Program-made: the position numbers and the translations under genes | In this document: piece after piece, positions 36,893 to 46,452 of the stretch | Layout: each line of letters begins with the position of its first letter | Numbering within the stretch: position 1 is the first letter of the stretch | The notes under the pieces: model-generated | Seen by the model: only the letters and a program-made list of their open reading frames with translations | The model's database searches: none | What the model was told of the DNA's origin: nothing | NCBI RefSeq assembly: GCF_036240795.1 | Contig: NZ_CP108454.1 | Location: 5,640,001-5,704,000 of the forward strand | Reading direction: 5' to 3' | DNA from: Streptomyces sp. NBC_01268 | Lineage (GTDB): Bacteria; Actinomycetota; Actinomycetes; Streptomycetales; Streptomycetaceae | DNA length: 64,000 nucleotides

Positions 36893-38371
36893 CTACCGCC
36901 CCCGCCCCTCCGCCTCCAGCCGCAGCCCCTCCTCCATCACCGCGCGGGCGATCGGGGCCGCGTTCCCGCCGCCGCTGATGTCCGTGCGGTTCGCCTCCGC
37001 GTCCTCCACCACCACCGCCACGGCGACCGCCGGCTGGGCCGAGTCGGTGGCCTGGGCCCAGGCGATGAACCAGGCGTAGGGGGTGCCGGTGTTGCCGAGG
37101 CCGTGCTGGGCGGTGCCGGTCTTGCCGCCGACGCGGGCGCCGGGGATGGCGGCGTTGGTGCCGGTGCCCTCCTCCACCGCGCGGACCATCAGGTTCTGGA
37201 GCTGGTTGGCGGTCGAGGGGCGCATGGCCTGGCGGTAGCTGCGGCGGCCCGTGGTGTCGACGGTGGTGCCGCGTGCGGTGGTGGTGCGGTCGATCAGGTG
37301 GGGGGCGGCGATCTCGCCGTTGTTGGCGACCGCCGCGGCGACCATCGCCATCTGGAGCGGGGTGGCCGCGGTGTCGAACTGGCCGATCGAGGAGAGGGCC
37401 AGCTGGTCGTCGCTCATGGCGGTGTCGAAGTTCGACGCGGCCACCCAGGACGGGACCCGCAGACCCGTGTCGTTGAAGCCGAACTGTCCGACCGCCGTCA
37501 CCATGTCCGCGAGGCCGACCTTCACCCCGAGGCCCGCCATCACCGTGTTGCAGGACCACTGGATCGCGTACGCGAGGGAGGCGTCCCCACAGCCCGTCGC
37601 CTCGTTGGGGAGGACCCGGCGGGTGCCGGGCAGGACGAACGGGTCGGGGGTGCGGGTGGGGGCGTCGACGTCGGTGACCACGCCCGCGTCGAGGGCCGCC
37701 GCCGCGGTGACGATCTTGAAGGTGGAGCCGGGCGGGTAGGTCTGGCGCAGCGCCCGGTTCAGCATCGGCTGGCTCGGGGAGGTGGTGAGCCGCTTCCAGG
37801 AGTCGGCCACCGCGGGGCCCGTGCCGGACAGGACGCCCGGCTCGTACGAGGGGGAGGAGACCAGCGCGAGGATCCTGCCGCTCGCCGGCTCGATCGCCGC
37901 GACCGCGCCCCGTCGGCCGTCCAGGCCGCGGTACGCGGCCTCCTGCATCCGGGCCCGGATGGTGGTGACCACGTCGCCGCCGGGCTGCCGGCCGCGGCTG
38001 ACGTCGTTCCACAGCGGGAGCGGCGCGAGCATCGGGTCGGTGCCGGAGAGGAGCGCGTCCTCGGCGTTCTCGACGAGGCTCGTGCCGTACGTCTGGGAGG
38101 CGTATCCGGTCACCGGTGCGTACAACGGGCCCTGGGTGTAGGTGCGTTCGTAGCGGAGCTGCTGGCCGCTGTCGCGGGAGCCGGTGACCGGGTGTCCGTC
38201 CACGAGGATCTCCCCGCGCGGCTCGCCCCAGCGGGTGATCGCGATGCGACGGTTGGCCGGGTCGGCGTCGTACGCGTCGGCCTCGAAGACCATGACCCGG
38301 GCCGCGTTGACGAGGAGGGCGACGAGCAGGACCAGGCAGAGGGCGGCGGCCCGGCGGATGTAGCGGATCAT
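36893..38371 (-). CDS. class B penicillin-binding protein (peptidoglycan D,D-transpeptidase)
   Basis: A 492-aa membrane enzyme that cross-links peptidoglycan. One N-terminal TM helix (ALCLVLLVALLVNAARVMVF) is followed by a short class-B dimerisation region and the transpeptidase domain with active-site Ser in PPGSTFK, the SxN motif QWSCNT and the KTGTAQ box. It is the PbpA/FtsI-like type seen in actinomycetes, shorter than the division FtsI. The gene lies 28 bp after a FtsW/RodA gene, the usual SEDS-PBP pair in which the SEDS protein polymerises glycan and this PBP cross-links it. In spore formers such extra pairs often serve sporulation or polar growth; which applies here is not visible. Confidence 0.94.
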   Translation of the reverse strand: MIRYIRRAAALCLVLLVALLVNAARVMVFEADAYDADPANRRIAITRWGEPRGEILVDGHPVTGSRDSGQQLRYERTYTQGPLYAPVTGYASQTYGTSLVENAEDALLSGTDPMLAPLPLWNDVSRGRQPGGDVVTTIRARMQEAAYRGLDGRRGAVAAIEPASGRILALVSSPSYEPGVLSGTGPAVADSWKRLTTSPSQPMLNRALRQTYPPGSTFKIVTAAAALDAGVVTDVDAPTRTPDPFVLPGTRRVLPNEATGCGDASLAYAIQWSCNTVMAGLGVKVGLADMVTAVGQFGFNDTGLRVPSWVAASNFDTAMSDDQLALSSIGQFDTAATPLQMAMVAAAVANNGEIAAPHLIDRTTTARGTTVDTTGRRSYRQAMRPSTANQLQNLMVRAVEEGTGTNAAIPGARVGGKTGTAQHGLGNTGTPYAWFIAWAQATDSAQPAVAVAVVVEDAEANRTDISGGGNAAPIARAVMEEGLRLEAEGRGR

Positions 38372-38399
38372 CGGGAGTCCTTCGTGTCGCGGTCCGCCG

Positions 38400-39809
38400 T
38401 CACTTCGCGTCCTCCGTGATCGGTGCGATGACCCCGCCGTCGGCCATGTCGGGGCGGGGGGCCCGGGCCGAGTCGGAGACCTGGACCAGGAGGGCCACGA
38501 TGATCCAGTTGGTGACGACGGAGGAGCCGCCCTGGGCGAGGAACGGCATCGGCATGCCGGTGAGCGGGATCAGGCCCATCACCCCGCCGGCGATGACGAA
38601 GACCTGGAGGGCCAGGATCGAGGCGAGGCCGATCGCGAGGAGCCGCCCGAAGGCGTCGCGCAGGGCGAGGCCGGCCCGGTAGCCGCGCGCGACGAGCAGG
38701 GCGTAGAGCAGGAACAGGGCGGTCAGGCCGACCAGGCCGAGCTCCTCGCCCGCGGTGGCGAGGATGAAGTCGGACTTGGCGGCGAAGCCGATCAGGATCG
38801 AGTGGCCGAGCCCGAGGCCCGCCCCGAGCATCCCGCCGGCGGCGAAGGCGAAGAGCGACTGGGCCAGCTGACCGGGTCCGTCGCCGGCCCGGATCGAGGC
38901 GAACGGGTCGAGCCAGTCCGTGACCCTGCCGTGCACGTGCGGTTCGAGGGAGCCGACCAGGAAGGCCCCGGCCGCGGCGAGCACGAGCCCGACCGCGATC
39001 CAGCCGGTCCGGCCGGTCGCCACGTACAGCATGATCACGAAGAGGCCGAAGAACAGCAGCGAGGTGCCCAGGTCGCGTTCCAGGACCAGGACGCCGACGC
39101 TGAGCAGCCAGATCGCGACGATCGGGCCGAGGACCCGGCCGGTGGGGAACTGGAGCCGCCAGACCGTGCGGCCGGTGTAGGCGAGCGCGTTGCGGTTGGC
39201 GGCGAGGTACGCGGCGAAGAAGACCGCGAGCAGGATCTTCGCGAACTCCCCGGGCTGGAAGGAGAGTCCGCCGATCCGGATCCAGATCTTGGCCCCGTTC
39301 ACGGCGGGGAAGAAGATCGGCAGGATCATCAGGGCGAGGGCCGTCGCCACCGACAGGTACGCGTACCGCTGGAGCACCCGGTGGTCGCGCAGCAGCAGCA
39401 CCACCACGATGAACAGGCCGACGCCGAGCGTCGACCAGACCAGCTGGGTGGGGGCGGCCCGGTCGCCGGGGGTCTCCAGGTCGAGCCGGTAGATGAGGAC
39501 CAGGCCGAGTCCGTTGAGCAGGACGGCGATCGGCAGCAGCAGCGGGTCGGCGTAGGGGGCGCGCCATCGGACCGCGAGGTGCGCGAGCAGGGAGAGGAGT
39601 CCGAGCCCGGCGCCGTACCGGGCGGCGTCCGGCGGCACGGCGCCGCTGCGGGCCAGGCCGACCTCCGCGTAGCCGTAGACGCAGATGAGGACGGCGCAGA
39701 CGAGGAGCGAGAGTTCCACGCCGCGGCGCCTGGGGATGCGCAGCCCCGGCGGGGGCGCGTCCCGCGCGTCCTTCGTGTTCGTCGGCGGCGGTGCGGTCAT
39801 GGACCGCAA
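38400..39809 (-). CDS. FtsW/RodA/SpoVE-family SEDS peptidoglycan glycosyltransferase
   Basis: A 469-aa polytopic membrane protein with about ten hydrophobic segments and the SEDS signatures AKIWIRIGGLSFQPGEFAK, ERDLGTSLLFFG and GLIPLTGMPMPFLAQGGSS. SEDS proteins polymerise lipid II into glycan strands at the outer face of the membrane, with a cognate class B PBP. The partner PBP gene follows directly. The N-terminal 30 residues are a Pro-rich cytoplasmic tail. It is probably the first gene of the two-gene operon. Confidence 0.94.
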   Translation of the reverse strand: MRSMTAPPPTNTKDARDAPPPGLRIPRRRGVELSLLVCAVLICVYGYAEVGLARSGAVPPDAARYGAGLGLLSLLAHLAVRWRAPYADPLLLPIAVLLNGLGLVLIYRLDLETPGDRAAPTQLVWSTLGVGLFIVVVLLLRDHRVLQRYAYLSVATALALMILPIFFPAVNGAKIWIRIGGLSFQPGEFAKILLAVFFAAYLAANRNALAYTGRTVWRLQFPTGRVLGPIVAIWLLSVGVLVLERDLGTSLLFFGLFVIMLYVATGRTGWIAVGLVLAAAGAFLVGSLEPHVHGRVTDWLDPFASIRAGDGPGQLAQSLFAFAAGGMLGAGLGLGHSILIGFAAKSDFILATAGEELGLVGLTALFLLYALLVARGYRAGLALRDAFGRLLAIGLASILALQVFVIAGGVMGLIPLTGMPMPFLAQGGSSVVTNWIIVALLVQVSDSARAPRPDMADGGVIAPITEDAK

Positions 39810-39877
39810 CGTAGCAAGCAGTAAGCCTTATGTCCCTTTTGTGTGACGGTGTGCCGCCGGGCGGCCGTCAGGCGCCG

Positions 39878-41218
39878 TCAGCGGCCGGTCGCCCCGGGGC
39901 CCTTGGCGCCGCGGCCTTCGGCGCCCGGGCCCTCGGTCGCGGCGGGGTCCGCCCCGGCCTCCGGATCCGCGAGCGGCACGTACTCCGGGAGCGTCAGCCG
40001 GGCGACCGCCCCGCCGTCCGGCGCGTTGGCGAACACCAGCTCCGCGCCGATCACCTCGGCCTGCCCCGCCGCGATCGTCAGACCGAGCCCGTGGCCCTTG
40101 CCGCCGCTCTCCGTACGGAACCGCTGCGGGCCCGCGGCCAGCAGGTACTCCGGATACCCGGAGCCGTGGTCCCGTACGGTCACCACCGGTCCGTCCACGC
40201 TCAGCACCACCGGCGGCAGTCCGTGCCGGTGCGCGTTGGCGACCAGGTTGCCGAGCACCCGCTCCAGGCGCCGCTTGTCCGTCTCCACCGTCGCGCCGCG
40301 CACGATCCGCACCTCGGTCGTGGTGCCGGAGCCCCGCACCACCCGTTCCGCCAGCGGGCCGAGCTCGTGCACGGCGAGGTCGACGGTCTCGGTGCCCGCG
40401 TCGAGGCGGGAGATCTCCAGCAGGTCCTCGGTGAGCCCGCGCATCGCCCGCACCCGGTCCCGGACCAGCTCCGACGGGCGTCCCTCGGGCAGCAGTTCGG
40501 CCGCGGCTGACAGGCCGGTCAGCGGGGTGCGCAGCTCGTGCGCCACGTCGGCGGTGAAGCGCTGCTCGGTCTGCAGCTTGCGCTGGAGTGAGGAGGCCAT
40601 CGTGTCGAGCGCCCCGGAGACCGTGGCCACCTCGTCCTGGGGGCGCGAAGGGTCCTCGGTACGGGGGTCGTTGACGCGTGCGTCGAGGTCGCCGGCGCTG
40701 ATCCGCCGGGCCACCTGCGCGGTCAGGTGCAGCCGCCGGGTGATCCGGGTGACGGCGAAGGCGCCGACGAGCAGGGTGGCGCCGATGGCGAGCACGGAGG
40801 AGCCGAGGATCGAGCGGTCCAGGCCGTCGATGGTGGCCGCGCTGGTCGTGTAGTCGACGCGGACGGCGAGGGCCCTGCCGTCCGCCGGGCCCGCCGCCCA
40901 CATCGTCGGCCGCCCCTGGTACTCGGTGACCATCGTGCCCCGGTCGCCGCGCAGCGCGAGGGCGCGCAGCGAACCGGGCAGCCCGTCCGGGTCGACCCCG
41001 GCGAAGCGGGGGAGCGGCTCGCCCGACTCGTACAGCCGGCTGACCTCGTCGAGCCGGCCGAGCGCCTTGTCGCGGGAGTCCTTGACGGTCTGGCCGGCCA
41101 CCGACACGTGGACGAGCACGCCGAGGAGCGCCGCGAGCGCGCAGCACATGACGGTGATGAAGACCGCGGCCTTCCAGGTGAGGGTCGCGGTCCAGGCGGG
41201 CAGCAGGGGTCGCCTCAC
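39878..41218 (-). CDS. membrane sensor histidine kinase, no adjacent response regulator
   Basis: A 446-aa kinase: TM1 (AVFITVMCCALAALLGVLVHV), an extracytoplasmic loop of about 90 residues, TM2 (ILGSSVLAIGATLLVGAFAV), HAMP, HisKA with phospho-acceptor His in FTADVAHELRTPLTG, and an ATPase domain with N-box NLVANAHRHG and G-boxes VRDHGSGYP and GKGHGLGL. The tail is Gly/Ala/Pro-rich. It starts at GTG 41218, overlapping the lipoprotein stop (GTGA), so the lipoprotein upstream may modulate sensing. No response regulator lies in the operon, so the partner must be elsewhere. Confidence 0.93.
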   Translation of the reverse strand: MRRPLLPAWTATLTWKAAVFITVMCCALAALLGVLVHVSVAGQTVKDSRDKALGRLDEVSRLYESGEPLPRFAGVDPDGLPGSLRALALRGDRGTMVTEYQGRPTMWAAGPADGRALAVRVDYTTSAATIDGLDRSILGSSVLAIGATLLVGAFAVTRITRRLHLTAQVARRISAGDLDARVNDPRTEDPSRPQDEVATVSGALDTMASSLQRKLQTEQRFTADVAHELRTPLTGLSAAAELLPEGRPSELVRDRVRAMRGLTEDLLEISRLDAGTETVDLAVHELGPLAERVVRGSGTTTEVRIVRGATVETDKRRLERVLGNLVANAHRHGLPPVVLSVDGPVVTVRDHGSGYPEYLLAAGPQRFRTESGGKGHGLGLTIAAGQAEVIGAELVFANAPDGGAVARLTLPEYVPLADPEAGADPAATEGPGAEGRGAKGPGATGR

Positions 41219-42024
41219 TGGCTCACCTCGGGCGGTGCCGCGTCGGGCCGTCCGGCCCCGGGCGCGGCGGGCGGCGGCGCGACCGGGTGCGGGGTGGCGC
41301 TGGGGCTGACGAACGCGGGCGCCGGGACGACCGAGGTCCCGGGGCCCGGCGGCTTGACCCGCACGATCTCGTCCCGTGCGGGCAGCATCGTGCGCTGCTG
41401 CTCGTCCCAGGACCAGGCGGTCCGGTACTCGTAGCCCGGGATGCCCGCCGAGCTGACCCGCATGATCAGGTCCCGGCCGGCCAGCTCGACGCTGATCACC
41501 TGGTCGACGGTGGACATGATCCGGGTCAGTCCGCCGTTCTCGGCGAGGTAGACCCGCACGCCGAGCTGCTGGTCGGGCATCCGGATGCCGACGATCAGCT
41601 CGTCGCGACCGTTGCCGGTGAGGTCGCGGTAGTACGGGGCGAGGACCGGGCAGTCCTTGTGGTCGGTGGTGCAGGCCTCGATCGCCCGGGTCGTCTGCTC
41701 GTACAGCCCGTCCGCGCCGCTGCGGGCGTCGCCGTGGGCGCGGACCTCCGCCTGGACCACCGCCACCGCGTCGACGGAGTGGACGTCGTTGTCGGGGACG
41801 TCGATGCCGGGGACCCGTTCGGTGTCGGACTCGCCGTAGTCGATCGGCGGGTTCGTCGCGGGCGGCACGTCGGGCCAGAGCCGGACCGGCCCCACGGCGG
41901 TGGGGGTGGGGCCCGCGCTCTTCAGCTCGCCCTGGTTGCCGCAGCCGGCCAGGGCGAGCGCGCCGAGCAGCACCGCGGCCGGGACGGCCGCGGCGCCGAT
42001 GAGGTGTACTCCGCGCGGTCTCAC
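41215..42024 (-). CDS. lipoprotein co-translated with a sensor kinase
   Basis: A 269-aa lipoprotein: signal peptide with lipobox LAGC, a Pro-rich stretch and a central domain of about 150 residues (YYRDLTGNGRDELIVGIRM, then VYLAENGGLTRIMS), then a Pro/Ala-rich C-terminus. The NGRDELIVG element resembles an FG-GAP-like loop. Start is GTG 42024 after GAAGGA. It overlaps the kinase gene start by 4 bp and follows the sortase by 16 bp. Membrane-bound lipoproteins next to kinases, such as CseA in Streptomyces, often tune the signal; that role is inferred here. Confidence 0.85.
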   Translation of the reverse strand: MRPRGVHLIGAAAVPAAVLLGALALAGCGNQGELKSAGPTPTAVGPVRLWPDVPPATNPPIDYGESDTERVPGIDVPDNDVHSVDAVAVVQAEVRAHGDARSGADGLYEQTTRAIEACTTDHKDCPVLAPYYRDLTGNGRDELIVGIRMPDQQLGVRVYLAENGGLTRIMSTVDQVISVELAGRDLIMRVSSAGIPGYEYRTAWSWDEQQRTMLPARDEIVRVKPPGPGTSVVPAPAFVSPSATPHPVAPPPAAPGAGRPDAAPPEVSQ

Positions 42025-42040
42025 GCTGTTCCTTCGCGTC

Positions 42041-42733
42041 TCACTTCACCAGGTCGGCGAAGACGATGATGTTGTCGGTCCGGTGCCCGTCCCGGACGGG
42101 TCCCCCGCAGGTGATGAGGCGGAGCTCGGGGCGGTCGGTCTTCCCGTAGACCTTATTCGTAGGGAAGTCCTTTTTGTCTACCTGCTGTATCTCACGGACC
42201 GCGAACCGGGCCGTGGTGCCGTCCGCCCTTCGGACTTCGATCAAGGACCCCGCACCGAGCTTCGCCACGTTCCGTAGCAGCGCCGGACCCCGGGCCGTGT
42301 CGTAGTGCGCCACCAGGACGGCGGCGCCGCGCTCGCCCGGCGTCACGCTCCCTGTGTACCAGCCCGGCTGCTCCGCCTGTTCGACGGAGGGCACCTGGAG
42401 CTCCCCGTCCGCGTCCAGGCCCAGGCGCAGGACGGGCCCCGCGTCCACGTCCGCCGAGGGGACCACCAGCCGGACCGGCTCCGAGGCCGCCATCGGCCGC
42501 ACGGCCGCGCGGTGCTCCGCCGGGGCCGCGGAGACATGCGGCACCCGCACGTCGGGCGCCGTGGCGGCCGTCCCCGCCCCCGCGCAGCCGACGACCGTGC
42601 CACCCCCGACGGCCAGCGCGAGCACGCTCCCGGCGAGGAGCCGCCGGTGGCGGGCGGGGGTGCGGCGGTGCGGCGTGCGGCCGGGGGAGGCGAGGCCGGG
42701 GGTACGGGAGGTGCGGCGCGGGACACGGCTCAT
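42041..42733 (-). CDS. class F (actinobacterial) sortase
   Basis: A 230-aa sortase with an Arg-rich cytoplasmic start, one hydrophobic segment (LLAGSVLALAVGGGTVVGC) and an extracellular sortase domain. The catalytic His is in LVAHYDTARGP, the Cys in LRLITCGGP and the Arg in DGHRTDN. Sortases cleave LPXTG-like motifs and attach proteins to peptidoglycan; class F members are typical of Streptomyces and their substrates are mostly unknown. First gene of a three-gene operon with a lipoprotein and a sensor kinase. No obvious LPXTG substrate gene lies nearby. Confidence 0.9.
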   Translation of the reverse strand: MSRVPRRTSRTPGLASPGRTPHRRTPARHRRLLAGSVLALAVGGGTVVGCAGAGTAATAPDVRVPHVSAAPAEHRAAVRPMAASEPVRLVVPSADVDAGPVLRLGLDADGELQVPSVEQAEQPGWYTGSVTPGERGAAVLVAHYDTARGPALLRNVAKLGAGSLIEVRRADGTTARFAVREIQQVDKKDFPTNKVYGKTDRPELRLITCGGPVRDGHRTDNIIVFADLVK

Positions 42734-42926
42734 GGCGGGCTCCGATTCGGGCGGGACTGAGGCCGAATCCGAACCTAAATGCCCTAGTTCGCGGTGATGT
42801 AACGGTCGGCCGGAGGTGAGGCCGCGAAGCCGTCACACCTGCCGGCGCGCAGGGCCCCGCCCCCGCCGACGACGTACCGGGACGCGCGCCCTCACGGCGC
42901 CGGCCGGACGGGCCTCGCCCCCGCCG

Positions 42927-45017
42927 TCACATCCGGTGCCGCTCCATCCGGGCCAGCGCCGCCCGGCACAGCGTGAGCAGCTTCTCGTCGTCGTGCACGT
43001 CGTGCGAGCCCGCACCGTCCTCGCGCGCGTTGTGGCGGTGTCTTCGGGCCAGCTCGGTACGGATCGCGAACTCCGCCTCCGCCGCCGCCGGGCCCATCTC
43101 CGCCAGGCACTCGGCCACCGTCACCCGCGTGTGCCGGTTCTCCTCCCAGGCCGCCAGCAGCACCGGCAGCACCGTCTCCGCGTCGCCCGACACGCGCCAC
43201 AGGGCAGCCGCCGAACGCACCCGGACCCACAGGTCCCGCGCCCCGAGCCCCGCCCGCAGCGCCGGGGCCGCCGCGGCCGCCGCCGGGCCGATCGCGCCCA
43301 GCGCCCGCGCCGCCGCGCACCACTCCGCGCCCGAGGCGCCCGGCCGCAGCCAGCGCCCCAGGGCGTCCAGCGCCTCCGCCGGCGAACCGTCCAGCGCCCA
43401 CACGGCCTGCGCCGCCATCGAGGACACCGCCGCCGACTCCGCACCGAGCAGCGCCCGCGCGTCCTCCAGCGCCTCCCGGGCCGAGGGCCCGAACGCCGCC
43501 AGCGTCCGCAGGCACGCCTCCCGCACCCAGTCCCGCCGGTTCGGCGGCGCCTCGCGCAGCACCCGCAGCACCTCCGGCAGCGCCTGGACGCCCCGGACCG
43601 CGCCCAGCGCGCACAGCAGCGGCGCCGCCCGGTCGTACAGGAGCTCGTCCAGCTCCACCTCCGCCAGCCTGCGCCGCAGCGCCGGGGCGAGCGGCAGCGC
43701 CGCCGGGCCCAGCGCCTTCACCGCGTACAGCAGCTCGCGCCGCACCTCGCCCTCCTCCAGGGCGCGCGCGAGCAGCGGGATCGCCCGCGCGTCCCCGCAG
43801 CGCGCCAGGGCGAGCAGGGCACCGCCCCGCCCGGCCCGCGCCCCCGGACCCGGCAGGCCCAGCGGACCCTGCGGGGCGGCGGCGAGCCGGACCGCCAGCG
43901 CGTCCGCCGAGGGGCCCGCCAGCTCGAAGAGGCGCTCCAGGAAGGAGGTGGCGGCCTCGCGCAGCCGCGGCTCCGGATCGCTCAGCTGCGCGCCGACGAG
44001 CCGGACCACCTCCTCGTACCGCCCGCGCCACACCCGTATCAGGGCGCCGCACAGCCAGATCGCGTCCGAACGCTGCCCCCAGTCGGGGCTGCGCAGCTGG
44101 GCCAGGATGAGCGCGATGCGGTCGTCCACCCGGTCGTCGAGCGCCGTGTGCAGGGTGCGCAGCAGCTCCTCGGTCCACGGCGTGGGGCGGCCCGCCGAGT
44201 GCTCCTCCAGGAGCTCGCGGACCTGCCCGATGAGCGTGGGGGTGGCCGCCCGCGGGGTCTCCCCGGCCGGCTCGCCCGGGGCGGTGCGCACCTCGTCGAG
44301 GAGGACGGTGACCCGCTCCACCACGTCGTGCGGGATCTCGGCGGGCGCGACCCGGGCCAGCTGGGCGAGGGCCGCGAGCCGCAGCCCGGGCGCCTGCGCG
44401 GCGCGCGAGAGCCAGGCCAGCCAGTCGGCGGTCTCGGCGCGCAGCGACTCGTGCCGCAGCGCGAGCCGGCCGACGGCGTGGACCAGGGCCAGGCGCACCT
44501 CGGTGTCCCGCTCCACGGTGAGCCGCTCCCGCAGCAGGCCGAGCACCCGGACGGGGTCGGGGTGCAGCGCGGCGAGCGCGCACGGGGCCGCGATCCGCAC
44601 CTCGGGGTCGGGGTCGCAGACCAGGGCGAGGAAGACGTCGGCCCCGGCGGCGATGGCGGCGGCGGCCATCGCGAAGTTCGCCGCCGGTATGAAGTCCTCG
44701 TCCTCCGCGTCGAGTTCGGCCAGCTCCTCGTCGTCGCCGAGGTCGATGCCGCCGATGCTGGTCAGCAACTCGACGATGCAGCCCCGGTCCTGGACCTCGG
44801 GGTCGGCGACGAGTTCGAGCAGGAAGGGGATGCAGGCGAGCGTCGAGTCGTACACGTCGCCCTGGTGGTGGACCGCCCCGTACATGCCGTCGATCGCGTT
44901 CTCCCGCTCGGCGGGATCGGCGGAGGCGAGTCCGCGCAGCAGCTCCGGCACGTCGTCCGCCGGGCCGTACGCGTGCCCCAACGAGGCCCAGTCGACCTCC
45001 TCGATCCCCGTCAGCAT
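42927..45017 (-). CDS. HEAT-repeat (PBS-lyase-like) protein
   Basis: A 696-aa soluble protein built largely of Ala/Leu-rich helical HEAT repeats, for example DPDPEVRIAAPCALAAL, VRRELLYAVKALGPAALPL and DLWVRVRSAAALWRVSG. It opens with LTGIEEVDWASLGHAYGPA, typical of an actinomycete group of large HEAT proteins. Such solenoids bind other proteins; no enzymatic motif is visible. I start at ATG 45017; upstream codons to 45140 are Arg-rich and non-conserved. The C-terminal 40 residues are His/Asp-rich and charged. Confidence 0.85.
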   Translation of the reverse strand: MLTGIEEVDWASLGHAYGPADDVPELLRGLASADPAERENAIDGMYGAVHHQGDVYDSTLACIPFLLELVADPEVQDRGCIVELLTSIGGIDLGDDEELAELDAEDEDFIPAANFAMAAAAIAAGADVFLALVCDPDPEVRIAAPCALAALHPDPVRVLGLLRERLTVERDTEVRLALVHAVGRLALRHESLRAETADWLAWLSRAAQAPGLRLAALAQLARVAPAEIPHDVVERVTVLLDEVRTAPGEPAGETPRAATPTLIGQVRELLEEHSAGRPTPWTEELLRTLHTALDDRVDDRIALILAQLRSPDWGQRSDAIWLCGALIRVWRGRYEEVVRLVGAQLSDPEPRLREAATSFLERLFELAGPSADALAVRLAAAPQGPLGLPGPGARAGRGGALLALARCGDARAIPLLARALEEGEVRRELLYAVKALGPAALPLAPALRRRLAEVELDELLYDRAAPLLCALGAVRGVQALPEVLRVLREAPPNRRDWVREACLRTLAAFGPSAREALEDARALLGAESAAVSSMAAQAVWALDGSPAEALDALGRWLRPGASGAEWCAAARALGAIGPAAAAAAPALRAGLGARDLWVRVRSAAALWRVSGDAETVLPVLLAAWEENRHTRVTVAECLAEMGPAAAEAEFAIRTELARRHRHNAREDGAGSHDVHDDEKLLTLCRAALARMERHRM

Positions 45018-45368
45018 GCCAGGCCGCCTTCCCCGTGAGCGCTGTACCAGGCAGCAAGTGTGCACCAACGTGCCGATAACGAGGGCCCGCCTGCGGGACG
45101 CTCTCGGCGAACCCCCGCGCGGCCGCTCGCTTTGCGCCACGCGGCGGAACGCCCGTCACCCCGCCGTCACCCCGCCGGAGCCCCGCGGGACCCCTCCCGG
45201 ACCCCCTCAGGACCCTCACGAGGCCCCCGCACCCGGTCCATACCCGTACCCGGGGACGGCCGACCGGCCCGGTTCCGCACCGGGTGGGCCGCCGGGCGGC
45301 CGCGGCGGCGTTTGCTGAGTTTGTCCTGAACGAAGCGCCGGAGGAGGGGGACGATGCGGGCGGGGGAA
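45018..45368. other. 351-bp intergenic region upstream of the HEAT gene
   Basis: Very GC-rich, with no gene I can support. It must contain the promoter of the HEAT gene and the end of the ligase transcript, but I see neither a convincing -35/-10 pair nor a long hairpin. Several C-rich tracts (45160-45260) only look coding because of base composition. Confidence 0.5.
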
Positions 45369-46412
45369 TCAGCCAGTGGGCTCGTTCGTGGCTTGACCGG
45401 AGCCGGAGCCCGGGGCAGGCTTCCCCGCCCCGTCCCGCCCGGTCTCCCGTTCCGGCTCCTCCGCCCCCTCCCGTACCCGGACGAAGCGGGCGGTGTCCTG
45501 GCGGCCCGCCGGCATCCGCAGCTCGACGGGCAGCTGCTCGGTCAGCGGGCGTACGGTCCCGTGCTCCGGGTCGGCCATCGGCCCGGCGAGGAGCCCCGCC
45601 GTCAGCTCGGCGACCTCGCGGGCCTGCGGTGCGGTCAGCCGGGGACTGGTGCGCAGGGTGCGCCCGTCGGGCAGCCGGACGAGGACGGCGTGCGGACGGT
45701 CGGGCGGCCCGAAGACGCCGACCAGGACGGCGTCCCGGGTGTCCGCGTACCGCACCTTCCGCCAGGACCAGCTGCCGCCCGGTCGGTACGCAGAGGTCCA
45801 GGCCTTCGCCACGATCCCCTCGACGCCCGCCTCCCGCAGGCTCCCGAACCACTCCCGGGCGGTGTCCTCGTCCTCGGTCGCGAGCACCCGCTGGAGCGGC
45901 GGGCCGGTGTCGGCGAGGGCCGCGCCGAGCAGCTCCCAGCGCTCCCGCAGGGGCCGGGCCCGCAGGTCGTGGCCGGGGAGGGCGAGCAGGTCGAAGGCGA
46001 TGTACGAGACGGGGACGCCGGCCCGCTCGCGCTCCCGGTGGGAGCGGAGCAGGTCGGTGAAGCTCAGCCGCCCTTCGCGGTACGCGCAGAGCTCGCCGTC
46101 CAGGACGACGCCCGGCGGCAGCCGCTCGCCCAGGTACGCGGCGACGGCAGGGAACTCGGGGGAGAGGTCGCGGCGGGCCCGGGACTGGAGGAAGACCCGG
46201 CCGCCGTCGAGGACGAAGGCGAGGGCGCGGAAGCCGTCCAGCTTGAGGGAGTACTGGAGGCCGCCCGGGACGCTGCCCTGCGCGGGGATCTCGTCGGCGG
46301 ACCGCGGCCGCATCACGTCGACGGGCGGGCGGAGCACGACGCCGGAGTCGGGGCCGGGGCCGGGGCCGGGGCTGGGATCGGGGTCGGGGTCGGGGGTCCG
46401 GTACGTGCTCAC
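45369..46412 (-). CDS. ATP-dependent DNA ligase (LigD ligase-domain type)
   Basis: A 347-aa stand-alone ATP-dependent ligase. The adenylated Lys lies in motif I (SLKLDGFRA); motif III is seen as VSYIAFDLLA, motif IV as VEGIVAKAW and motif V as WSWRKVRY, followed by an OB-fold domain. In multidomain LigD of mycobacteria this domain is fused to polymerase and phosphoesterase domains; here it is separate, as is usual in Streptomyces. It seals breaks held by Ku in non-homologous end joining. Start is GTG 46412; the first 25 residues are a Pro/Asp repeat. The polymerase gene lies 40 bp upstream in the same operon. Confidence 0.93.
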   Translation of the reverse strand: MSTYRTPDPDPDPSPGPGPGPDSGVVLRPPVDVMRPRSADEIPAQGSVPGGLQYSLKLDGFRALAFVLDGGRVFLQSRARRDLSPEFPAVAAYLGERLPPGVVLDGELCAYREGRLSFTDLLRSHRERERAGVPVSYIAFDLLALPGHDLRARPLRERWELLGAALADTGPPLQRVLATEDEDTAREWFGSLREAGVEGIVAKAWTSAYRPGGSWSWRKVRYADTRDAVLVGVFGPPDRPHAVLVRLPDGRTLRTSPRLTAPQAREVAELTAGLLAGPMADPEHGTVRPLTEQLPVELRMPAGRQDTARFVRVREGAEEPERETGRDGAGKPAPGSGSGQATNEPTG

Positions 46413-46452
46413 GGTCCTCCTCCGGGGGTGCGGGCGCCGGCCGCGCGGCCGC

